DNA of 64,000 bases from Xylaria sp. FL1777 (lineage: Eukaryota; Ascomycota; Sordariomycetes; Xylariales; Xylariaceae), in the NCBI GenBank assembly GCA_022578965.1, contig MU400550.1:186001-250000 (forward strand), written 5' to 3'. Within the stretch, counting starts at the first letter, position 1. Each line of letters begins with the position of its first letter. The position numbers were made by a program, and so were the translations under genes. This document shows positions 1 through 10,125 of the stretch, piece by piece. The notes beneath the pieces were generated by a model that worked only from the letters and a program-made list of their open reading frames with translations, had not been told where the DNA came from and did no database searches.

Positions 1-2032
1 CCGAGGCCGATGCCGGGAAACACGACGCTGTTGTTGCATTCCGCCACCTCGATGCTCACTTCCGCGCCATCGGCACCCCAGGGCCCCTTGACTGGTTCGA
101 AGGGACTGCCCGTCGCCACTAGCGCCTTTCCTTCTGTCCACTTGAGGATGTCTTCTGGCGTGGCCTCGTGGAGTCTAGTGGGATTCGAGAGCGGAAGGAT
201 TACGGGTCGTGGGGTGTGCGTGGCCATTTCCTTGATGATATCTTCCGTGAAAGCTTTGGGTACCGTTGAGGTTCCAATAAGCACGTTTGGATGCACCTGT
301 TTAATCACGGACAAGAGGGAGAGGTCACTGCTAGACCATTGTGAGGCATCCTTAGCGAAGAGTTTCTGGCCGTTGTCTAGCTTTGATTCGGTGGTGAGAA
401 GACCAGGCTTGTCGACTAGCCTATTGTATCGTTAGTAGGAGTAACTAGATCCGTAAAAGTAGTGGGAGGCGGATGAAGAAAAACTCACCAGATCTGTTTC
501 GCCGCCGCGTCTTTACTTATCCCTTTCTCAGCCGCGATCGCATCCCGTACTTGGTCCGCGATGCCAACTCCGGCCGTTCCGGCACCAAAGATTACAAGTT
601 TAACGTCTTTGAGCTTTTGTTGGCTTACATGCAGTCCAGCCATGATAGCTGCAAGTGTAACGCACCCGGTCCCTTGGACATCATCGTTGAAGCAAGGAAT
701 CTCGGGTCTATAGTGGTCCAGGATCCGACGTGCTATTAACAGTTAATTCAATGAGCCTTAAACTATACCATAGGATATGACAAAAACATACCATTCGTTA
801 ATCCGAAATCCTCGAAGTGAATGTAGGCTTTGGGAAACAACTTCCGAGAGGATTGAACAAATTCATCAACAAATTTATCGTATTTCTCGCCGCGGACTCT
901 TTTCTTGCGAAGTCCGAGATACAGCTCGTCGTTCAAGAGCTTCTCATTGTCTGTGCCGCAGTCTAGGACTACGGGAAGAGTGCGGTTGGGATGAACTACA
1001 TATTCGACTTCAGTCAGTTGTCGATAATTTGAATGCGATTAATGAACGTTTCAAGAGTACAAGAACAAGAATTCTAAAATATGTATCTGCCCCCAAAAGA
1101 AACCCATTTCTCCCGTATTCAAAATATGAAGGAAGCAACTCGGGGAAGTACTTACTACCGGCACAAAGAGTGGTCAACACGAGTTTTGCTACCGAAATCA
1201 AGATGCCGCCCACGCCCTGATCTCCTATGCCTAAGATCTCCTCGCCATCTAATAACTATTAGCATCTGTATGACCATTTCACGTCGGTTGGTGTCCTTAT
1301 TAGCGCTGAGTGATCCTTGCTTGCATACCTGAGACGACGATATAGTCGATGTCCTCGGGCCTTCCCCATTGGGCCAGATTATGTGAAACGCTGCCTATAT
1401 CATCGATATTCAAAAAGCATCCCTCCGGTCTTCGGAAGAGACGAGAGAAGTTCTGTATAGCATCGCCCTCGGTTGGTGTATAGACAACACTAAACATTTC
1501 TTTCAGGTGATCTTGTAAGAGCTACCGATAGTCAGTGACGTACGTCATATCACTATCCATCCCTCACCTTCACGTGTAGCAGTTGGGTATCCCTCCAACG
1601 TTAGAGGGAGGGAATGGAGAGGTCATGATTGCAGAAGTCAGCGATGCTCACCCTGAAGTATAAGACGGCATTTTGCTCCTTCAACGAAGTCAAAAATGTG
1701 TTCTTAGCGAGATCGTCCGGCCTGGTTGAGTATTGCTCGTAAGCCCGTTTTACCTGCTGTTCAAGAGTCTGGACGCTCTGAGGCAACAAGCCGGTGAGAT
1801 TGAATTCTTCTCTCTCCTCAGCAGTATGTGCAGAGCCGCGATTGAAATACGGGGTGTTTAAGAGTACGGTTCCGGTCACAGCGCATTCGATGGGACCACG
1901 GGTGCTTAATGGTATGTGAGAGAAGTTGGATTGAGACGGCATCTTGGACCAAGAACTCGAAGTTGAAAAGAGAGTGCTATTGCTACGGTGTTTAGTTGTC
2001 AACGTGCGCCAAATGGGACGGAATCTATGCAT
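1..2032 (-). CDS. NAD(P)-dependent malic enzyme, mitochondrial (3' part outside window)
   Basis: Oxidative decarboxylation of malate to pyruvate. Reading on the minus strand gives six exons: 2032-1652, 1521-1329, 1248-1156, 1007-792, 732-489 and 420 to the window edge. Family motifs appear in order: [21 protein letters not shown], a [10 protein letters not shown] stretch, [35 protein letters not shown], the nucleotide-binding [14 protein letters not shown], and PLSNPT followed by [11 protein letters not shown], where the window ends. All introns have GT-AG ends and keep the frame. The N-terminus from the ATG at 2032 is rich in Arg, Ser and Thr with few acidic residues, which fits a mitochondrial presequence. 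The family assignment is certain. Cofactor preference (NAD or NADP) cannot be told from what is visible. The last part of the enzyme lies left of base 1. Confidence 0.93.
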
Positions 2033-3573
2033 GGCAGAATTTTATTGTGGTCGCAAGGGACGGGCTTTTATACCGCCATCTTGATGAGATCGCGAGCTCT
2101 AGTTTCTATGCTGTTGTAGTTACCTTTTGGGTATTGTTGGCAAGGCGAAAGGTTGCAAATCCACATTGGTGCCATGGCCGAGGCGGATGTGACGTCGTTC
2201 AAAGGTGACCCCCACGACAGCAGGAGAGACGGTGCGGGGGCGAACATGCAGTCCGTCCCAGCCAGGTGCATCTACACATGTAGGGTCCAATACGAATGGT
2301 AGGTTACGAATTTCTCAGCTTACGGCGATAGATGGCTGAGCAACAACAACATACGACGCAAGATAGATAGGCGCAGGGGAAATAGTAGGCTTTACTATCA
2401 GGTGACGTATGCAGGGCTAGCAGCTGAAATGCACAGCGACGGGAACACAGATGGTAGGTGATACTGAGACAGGGGGTGAATAGAGAAAGAATGTAGGAGC
2501 TCTGGGAGCCTCGCTCACGTGGAAGCAGAACGTAGATGCAGAGAAGCATCTGATGAGCGTGGACTATGATGGTCCGATACAGTTGGTCTGGCAGCATTAC
2601 CAGCAGACGATACGAACACGTACCATCCGCGGCCTCGACATCACCGGGCCTTCTCGAGACCCCAGCACAAGACGTGCCGAGGCGTAAAGACCTTCGAAAA
2701 GAAGACTCGTAGGAGATGCAGAGTGGCCGGTTCAAGGGTGCTGCTTGTGATACGTGGGATACGTGGGATGGAAAGAGAGGCGGTAAGAGAGACCGTAACA
2801 AACCTGTGTAACAGACCATTGATCAGCCTGGTCTCATGATTGATGACCTCATGGCCGTCCGTTGTCTGTGGTTTAATGTTTTGTTCATGGTGATTCTCGT
2901 GAAATTGGTGGAAGGAGGGAGAGAATTTTAGATGCAGCTGTACCTATACCCATTTGGAAATACTTGCCCCACAGAGCTCCATGTATTGGTGGCCTGTGCA
3001 TTGTACTTACTTAGGTTAGCGTTTGTTATCGGTAATCCTACCTAGTATGATAACACTTGCCTGAAACCAATACCACTACGTCTTGCATGTCGACTGCTTT
3101 CCTCTCTAATACTTCTACATTTCTTGGTCCACCTAGGAAATACAGCTCAGCTCACCTCGGATGGAATGATTACTGAAGCGGACTAGGTAAGGAGCATACA
3201 GCAAGAGGTCCGCGCCTATATACAAGGGGATAGGCTGAACGTCTACTTCCGAGTATATTTAACAAACAATTCAGTTGGGGCTCTCTTGATCAAAGTAAAC
3301 GCAGTCAAATTCAAGGATGGTAAGTCTCTGCGGTGATTCTAGCTAGGTGTACAATCTGAAATCTGACCGGTTTTGTGAGTAGTATTTGTATAGTCGGCCG
3401 CCTCGGTCACCGAGTGGCTAAGCAGTCCACTTCAGCCTCACACTTCCCATGCACTGCAACTCCGCGATGTTTAAGATTCGTCTACATGGGCATAGACATG
3501 CCGGGGAGTTCAGTAAGCCCTGGGTAGAGTACGTCAGCTTTTGTTGTTCCAAGATTGAGATTCCGAAATGAGC
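2033..3573. other. intergenic stretch, no supported gene
   Basis: This contains the upstream region of the malic enzyme gene and the downstream region of the DUF1996 gene. One long minus-strand frame starts with ATG at 2819 and is open to 2304. Its composition is unlike a protein and no family is recognisable, so it is not called. A stretch near 3397-3415 resembles the D-arm of a tRNA, but the rest of a tRNA is missing. Confidence 0.5.
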
Positions 3574-4772
3574 TCAATAGTAAAACCACTCACATTTGTC
3601 ACCGATATCTTGACCAGCTTGCTGGCTCTTGGTGCAGGCAATGGCTTGCGCATCTGTCTGTCTCTTGAGTGGTGCACAGCGGTCACCTGAGCAGTGGCCA
3701 TCCATGGCTTTCTGGAGTGCATCACCTTGCCATCCGAACAGATAGTCTCCGTGAAGTCCGTACCCTGTGTTGTCGCCCATGCTCCAGTACCAGGGGAGCG
3801 AGCCATCCGTAGGCCACTCGGCCTTGTTGTTGAACTGGCGGGTGTCGAACATGATTTCGTACATGATCTGGGGAATCTTGACAGGGTGGGTTGAAGGACA
3901 CGCACCGCCGGACTCGAAGGTGCCTGACGCCGGGTACGCGACGTGGCTCTTGTGGTCGATCGAGTCCAGGTTCTTACCGTCCCAGCAGCTAGGGAAGTGT
4001 ACCGACACACGCCACCCGCCACCGCAGGGCTCCTTAGGGAATGCCTGGGTGTCTGACCCCGTGCATGGCGCGCCGCCGAAGGGGTTTTGCTGCATGTTGG
4101 CTTCGCAGCGGTAGCAGAGTTGCTTCTGCATCGTCGATGCCTGGCGGTTTAAACTATCACCAACGAGCATACGGAAGCCCTATTACCTTATCAGTCCCTC
4201 GTTGCTTTAATACGAGGCCAGAGTCATGTTTGGCACCTACAGGCTTGAATGCCGTGACCTTAGCGGTCGACTGGTACCCCCGGATGTAATAGACGGTAAC
4301 GCCCGCCTGGACACCGAGACCCAGATTAGCGAACTGAGGAACACGCTTGTATGTTCCGTTTCGGGCTTTAAAGTACTGTGCAAATAAAATTGGGTTAGTC
4401 AGGATTCCCAAGTTCGACATTATAGAACCCGCCAGACCGTGCGAGGTAGGGAAGACCAAGGGATCAGGCACGATGGGCTTTAATACGCACCAGATTCGCT
4501 GTCCAGTAATTACTGAAATCTTCACTGTACGTGCAGCTGGTGCAGGTAGAAACCTGCGAGGGGTCGTGGCTTGCCGGGGTCATGCTTGCGTTGAATGAGT
4601 TTCCGCCGACCACTTGGTGCATGTGCGCAGATGGAACACTGCCAGGCTGGACCAGAGGATCGATCTGGTCAATGACGAGCTGTGAGCAGCCGAAACGCAT
4701 GAGTTCTTGCGCTGCAACTAGCTGCACCGCTAGGGCGGGCACAAGAGTCTTGAGCAGCATCGTTACTATCAA
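3574..4772 (-). CDS. secreted DUF1996-domain protein
   Basis: Three exons (4772-4491, 4375-4241, 4179-3574) encode about 340 residues. The first 20 or so residues (MIVTMLLKTLVPALAVQLVAA) form a signal peptide. The mature part starts QELMRFGCSQLVIDQIDPLV and continues with the family landmarks HMHQVVGGNSF, YWTANLYFKARNG, VTAFKPGFRMLVGD and SCWDGKNLD, ending CEWFYY. Second-exon frame noise between AFKP and GFRML is resolved by an intron (4240-4180) with a CTGAT branch point and a TAG acceptor. The mature part holds many Cys, consistent with an extracellular disulfide-bonded protein. DUF1996 proteins are common in filamentous fungi and their activity is unknown. No neighbouring gene gives a functional hint. 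Confidence 0.9.
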
Positions 4773-7700
4773 TATCGTAACTCGCTATCAAAAAAGTTTT
4801 TTTCGGTCCTCAACTAGTAGTCCGTGAAGATTCGGGGGGGATGGAGTAGACGAGAAAGAGAAACGAACAATAGCAGCCAGATGACAGACAACGACCGAGT
4901 GGCCAACCTATATGGTGTCCTTGGGCTTCCAAGCTAGGTAGCCGTGCAGACCGGATAAAACCAAACCCATTGCGGATTCGGTCATAGGACTTGGCGACGA
5001 TTGGCGAAAAGAGAACGCGGGCCAACTACCGCGGATCGACCGCTCGGCGGTTAATATAAACTTCCACATCCAGAGCGAATCTCGTGGAGCGCTCATATTA
5101 ACATGGCAGTCAATCTCTAGGCTACAGGCAGGGATGATTCGGTAGGACATCAAGATTGTCCGCATCATTTCGGCAACACGATGCCCCCTTTTCTCAAGCC
5201 CTTGATACGTCACTAATTTTAGATATTTTGTTTGATGGACATACTGGGTTTCTGGGAAACATCACGGGCACTAACTAGTGGAGATGAAAAATCCATTCGG
5301 ACTCGTCACAAGACGAGCAGCCTTGCTATTATGTCTAGCTACATATATTGATAGCGAGAATATCTAAGCCCATCCGCTCCAGTTTATAGCATAAAATATT
5401 TATCCCAGATTACCCCATAGAACATTATGAGAAGGCCATTGTCTTATCCAATGTGTGTCTTGGCTAGGCCACCTTATTCTATAGTAGACGTAATTATTCA
5501 CGCCAATACGATCAAGCAATATTTGCCGACGGACGGAAAGGCATATGTGAGTAGAAATCTCAAGGTAGGCAGATCATGGTAGATGCCACAAGCACATTGT
5601 GGTAACTCAAGCCCAGTCCTAATATATAATGTCTTTCGGATCCAAAGAATGTGCCCAAACACAAGCGCAGCTGTAGTAACCGACTAGCCAAGAAAATATT
5701 GGAAGCGTACAATCAAAGGCAGATAGAAAAGGCGGTAGATTTCAGCAATGAAGGTCCTCAAAAAAAAACAAGTGTAGCATGGCCCAAACTTGAACTATTG
5801 AGCTCAAAGGTAACAAAAGATGCGCAGGGCTCCGGCTCTATTGAACATCTCTGGGTTAGAAAGCCTTCGAATGCCTACGACCCTACCTCTGACATCAGGG
5901 TTTATTCCGTCTAATACTATGCCAGGACCACCGAAGTAGTAACATGTGGGGACGTACTGAAGGGAAGTATGTATATATAAAGCCCATAACCTGAACATGA
6001 CTCTATTCGTGTAGGAGAGACAAAGTCGCGCACACGCTAACGGGGAACTCAGTTGCAAGTCTCCTGTTTACTGACTTGTAAGACTTGTTTGATTCACCAT
6101 CACGGTACATCAGCTCGTTATAACTAGAGAACTCTTACTTTCTGTACCATTAACTCTTCCTGGTCAAAATAAGCGCAAGGCGTACGCGTGGTTAGCTCTA
6201 CATCGTGAAGTCTGACTCTTTACTTCTAGTTGTTCTTAGTTGTCTTGATGGCCGTCCCTTCAATTGACATGCGAACGGTTTTGAGCACCTTCATGAACAT
6301 GATATTTACCATGTATTACAACGGAAAGATGTCTAAACTGTACTTGTCGCTTCGTCACTGTATTTGACGATTTGATTGCTAACAGTTCTATGATATATCG
6401 ATCCTCTCCTCTTCTGAAGCTGTCTCGGGCCAGCTTACATCATCTTTCCTTTACATCCCGCAGGGCCTATAGTGATAAAAAGTCATACCTGCGCGGAAAT
6501 TCTTGTTACATTTTGCACTTCGGTGATACTTATCTGCATTACCTCTACGTCACGAATTTGACAGCCGACTATGATACCGTAGTAGTGATGGGTCTTAATT
6601 ATTAATTGATCGTTAGTATCTGATCACATGGCTTGCCTCCGTCACTAGGAACTATGCTTACATCCATGGTAATATTCTCTGCCGAAAATAGTCACTCTGT
6701 AAGACCGCGTCACCACTATCAAATACCCTCTCATAGATGTCCCGGCAAGCTAAGATTACGAGTGCTAGACCAAACAGCTACACAATTCCTTACATCGTTA
6801 CATGGAGATTTCAATGTATTGCTGACACAAGTCTTTTAATAGACATTATTAGGCCTTAAATACGGATACTTGGGTTCTGCTCAGGAATTCTGGCGTGGAA
6901 ACGGCATGTGACAAATACGCAGGATAGAATATCAATGAGCAGCCGCAGGACTATCATAAAGGTCTAACTACCTGCCTCCTAAAGTACCTACCTAATCATT
7001 AAGGTTAGTTCAATATAAAACTACCTAGGAAACACCGGCAAGTGGAGCAACCGAGAAGCGCGAAAAGAAGACTGTAAGGCAAGTACACCGTGAACAGTTC
7101 TTGTGCAACATCATGTGTGCCTCCTTCAGGAACCATTCCACTTTATGCAATAATAGGACACGCAGACCAACCAATAAGAACCCCTCACGGCGGATTATTC
7201 TAAGATATATCTTAGTATGCGGTGTTAAAGAGGAAGAGAACGAAGTGTACAGAGCAAGGTTTAAGCTCCGTCTCCAGCTCTCTCTCTGTCTCTCTGTCTC
7301 TCTGTCTCTCTCTCTCTCTCCCTCTCTTCGTCAGCGTCTCATCCGCGTCAATCTCGTTTCCAATCTACCTACAGTAGGTCGCCTATACGCGCCGTGCTTC
7401 GGAGTTCGGGTGAGGATGCTGCCTTATTCTTGGGGTCTTTCTTTTTCCGTTGTCTGAAGAGGTTCCGGCGGCAGTCCCGACGTTTCGGTTGATTGAGATC
7501 CCCCACCCGAAGCCACCCGAAGCCATGTGAGGGCTTGCATACTTACTTCCCAGCTATCGGTAATCCCGCCTGGGTTCGACTGTTGAACAGTGCATTGCAT
7601 CTTCCCGCCTCGCCTATCTCATTCCATCGAGTCCCTTATGTCATGGAAAGGAAAATACCACCTATCGCCACCCACGCGAGTCTGCAATTGCAGCCTGCAC

Positions 7701-8306
7701 GTAGCGTAGTATATGCAGCCTGCAATCCGCGATGGCTACGGCCGTTCGATGACGAAGTAGTAACTCTGCGAAATGAGAGCAGGCCTGCCCAGCATTCGCC
7801 ATCTGGTTACTCAAAAAACACGTTACGGCCTGACGACGTCGATCGACCCCTTACTTTCGGCGGACCCCCCCTTTACATCTGGCCTTGGGGAGATTTTGAA
7901 ATTACCGCCCGAGCTCTAAATCTCTTCAGAAATGTACTGGCCGGCCGGCGGCAACCTACCTCTGCAGCAGTGGGGTTGCGATGAATCCTGAGTGGATGGG
8001 GTCCTCCGTCATCATTGGTTGCTCGGCGCTATGAGTGTAACCTTCGTCCATTTAGCCCAGAGGGATTAGAATGTATGTCCTTGAGGTGAAACAGGTTCAG
8101 AAAGGTTTCGACTGATATCTTGGATGCAAGTTACAGTCGAAAAGGGGGCTTCATATGAACCCCCATACTATCTTAGCAGCGAATAGCTTTCGTGCCGCGG
8201 CTAAGTTAACATTAAGTTAACTATCGTCAGCTCCCCTGTCCTCTCTTCCTTTCTTGTCTTGCGGGAAGCAGCGGAAGAGGGGATTCTACAATGACTGGAA
8301 TACATC
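4773..8306. other. 3.5-kb gene-poor stretch
   Basis: No convincing gene was found on either strand. Open frames here (for example 5651-5914, which starts at GTG, and 7493-7984, which starts at TTG) lack an ATG, splice support or any family motif. The stretch contains a pyrimidine microsatellite at 7278-7327 and scattered TACCTA/TAGGTA motifs around 6985-7025. Nothing resembling a transposase or reverse transcriptase is visible. Confidence 0.5.
7278..7327. repeat. CT-rich microsatellite
   Basis: An uninterrupted pyrimidine tract of CT units with periodic CTGT units on the plus strand. It lies in a gene-free region. Confidence 0.9.
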
Positions 8307-9737
8307 ATGTCGTTATTCGTTTCTCATTATTCCGTCTTCGTGAGTGTAACTGTAGGCTATGCTACACAGATAAGCCTAGGTCCAGAGACGCATCCTACGA
8401 CGACTCCGCTCACGCTCACGACGGTCTTCACTCCACCACCCGCATGTAGGACGCCGTTCGCATTTTTCGACAACTGCTACAATGAATTTGAATGCGATGG
8501 ATCGTACTTTCCGGTCTTGTACAATTCTGTCACTAGCTACCCCGGTAGTTCTTCGATACGGTGCTTACCACAAACCACTATAATTGACGACAGCTATGTA
8601 GATGGGGTTTATGATTATAACCCAGGGCTGTTCTGCCCCGATGGGATGACTACAGATACCAGTATTGGCAGTGCGTTTCTTTGCTGTCCTAGGTCTGTTG
8701 CCTTCTTATGAACAACATGAATCCAATCACTAATGACGATAGGTATACTAGCGGTTTGACGTATTCATACAACGGAGACTTTGCGGATTGTACTGGGACT
8801 ATAACGGAGGGGACGGTCCGTATGTGCACGCTGGAGTCATTTTCTTCCCTTTCAAGTAACCTGATGACTCCCAATATGTCTTGGGAGCATGCATCAGGGG
8901 TATAATAATATTCACCCAAAAGAGTAATTACTGACTCTAGCGAGCATAGTAGTAGGTCCATGGAACGCAGATGAAGCCACCATAGCGAAAACTATCACCT
9001 GGTCGGCACCGGACAATATGACGCTATATGTTGCTGCCCGGCCAATCTATCTCACGCAAGAATCTATTATCATAATATCTAAAACCTTTAGCCATATTCC
9101 CACTCAGGCTTCTTCATCAACCATAGAAGTGACCGAAACATCGATGTCGGCCGAGACATCAGCATTTCAAACCCCCGCCCGTGGATGTTCTCGAAAACGC
9201 GATTGCCAAATGACGACACCCCTGACGACACCCCCGACGAATCCCCCGGACCTAGGTGCCTCGGGACCGTCAATAGGCATCAAAGCCGGCGCCGCTATAG
9301 GTGGCGCGATCGCATTCGTACTACTCGTAGCAGGCGCCATCCTGCTGCTGCGCTACCGCCGGAAGCGACTTGTCACCCGCCACCACGCCTTAGACTTGCC
9401 CCCGATACAACCTGAAGCAGAAGTGACACAGCAGACCTACCAGAAGAAACGCCTCCCGGAGCTCCCCGTCGTTGAATCGCGGGTCGAGCTAGAGGGGACG
9501 CAGGTTGAGGACCGCGGGCCGGGGATCTACGTGTCGAAGCCCGAGCTCGAGGGTACGGCCGGGATACCCGGCGCGATGGGTGTATACGTGAGGAAGAAGT
9601 CTGAGCTAGAGGCGAGGCATGATGGTGCATTATTACCTAGTAATCCCGTGCTAGGGACTAGATCGAGAAGGACGACAATGGCCCCTGAATCACCCGTTGT
9701 CGGGCAGTTGTTTATGAGATATTCTGCGCCGAGATAA
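8307..9737 (+). CDS. single-pass membrane protein with Cys-rich ectodomain
   Basis: Three exons are proposed: 8307-8692, 8743-8819 and 8950-9737 (the acceptor could also be at 8952 or 8955), giving about 416 residues. The N-terminus may act as a signal peptide. The ectodomain has spaced Cys (PACRTPF, NCYNEFECDG, GLFCPDG, FLCCPR, DCTG), followed by a Pro/Thr-rich stalk. A transmembrane helix follows a GIKAGAAIGG lead-in (AIAFVLLVAGAILLL), then a basic stop-transfer RYRRKR and a long cytosolic tail with repeated ELEG or KPELEG motifs. This layout is common in fungal cell-surface proteins of unknown role. A 30-nt segment near 8340 begins GTGAGT but is too short to be an intron. The second intron (8820-8949) is a repeated element and has its own entry. 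Confidence 0.75.
8820..8949 (+). repeat. introner-like element, copy A (exactly an intron)
   Basis: This 130-nt intron starts GTATGTGCAC and ends GCATAG. It is about 87% identical by hand alignment to the intron at 47431-47558 on the other strand, with a 3-nt and a 1-nt length difference. Similarity stops at the splice sites. The ends form imperfect inverted repeats: 8826-8839 against 8932-8945, with 12 of 14 positions complementary. An internal hairpin pairs CTCCCAA with TTGGGAG (about 8867-8886). The acceptor is followed by two more TAG triplets, so three in-frame acceptors lie 3 nt apart. Confidence 0.85.
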
Positions 9738-10125
9738 AAGGCGTGGTTCTAACGAATATTTCTTTTAATTTCGCTCAGGCATGACGGGTCGGAGTCCGTT
9801 TTAAGTGTCATGATACACTTTATATAGATGGTAAATTATGAATAAATATATTTCATGATTTTCGAGATAGCTATCGCTAGTTGAGGCTAACGGAGATTCG
9901 CTAAACGAGTGTGTCCTGATCTGGGCTCGGTATATGATGAACAAAATAAAACATAAAATAAAAAAAACACAATTGATGAGGAGGGTACATCCCTGAGGGA
10001 CAATTTATCTCGCTTGCTGTGTAGTAAGTGCTAAGTCGATAGAGAGTGAGCCATAAGCTGTCGTGATATTGGTCTTCAAAGCTACTTCTCATAACCGTCG
10101 CATGAGAAATGATTCAATATCGTCC
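9738..10125. other. convergent 3' intergenic region
   Basis: An AT-rich spacer between two converging genes. No open frame or RNA gene is supported. Confidence 0.6.

Noticed and set aside
1522..1651. 130-nt first intron of the malic enzyme gene as a third introner copy
   Set aside because: Length and an internal hairpin are similar, but the sequence does not align with copies A and B.
2304..2819. 171-residue minus-strand frame
   Set aside because: No family motif, odd composition and no splice or promoter support. It is probably chance.
3395..3500. tRNA-like segment CACCGAGTGGCTAAGCAGTC
   Set aside because: The A-box is imperfect, no matching acceptor stem or T-arm is found, and the resemblance comes from a short palindrome (TCGGTCACCGA).
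4157..4260. Apparent frameshift in the DUF1996 gene between TAFKP and GFRML
   Set aside because: An intron at 4240-4180 (GTAGGT donor, CTGAT branch, TAG acceptor) joins AAGCCT to GGCTTC and restores the family motif.
5651..5914. 87-residue plus-strand frame
   Set aside because: It starts at GTG rather than ATG. The nearest ATG is in another frame that closes quickly.
7493..7984. 163-residue plus-strand frame
   Set aside because: It starts at TTG and has no recognisable domain.
8815..8960. GGTCC repeated on both sides of introner copy A as a target-site duplication
   Set aside because: Removing the element with one GGTCC copy would put the downstream exon out of frame, and copy B shows no matching duplication. 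It may be coincidence.
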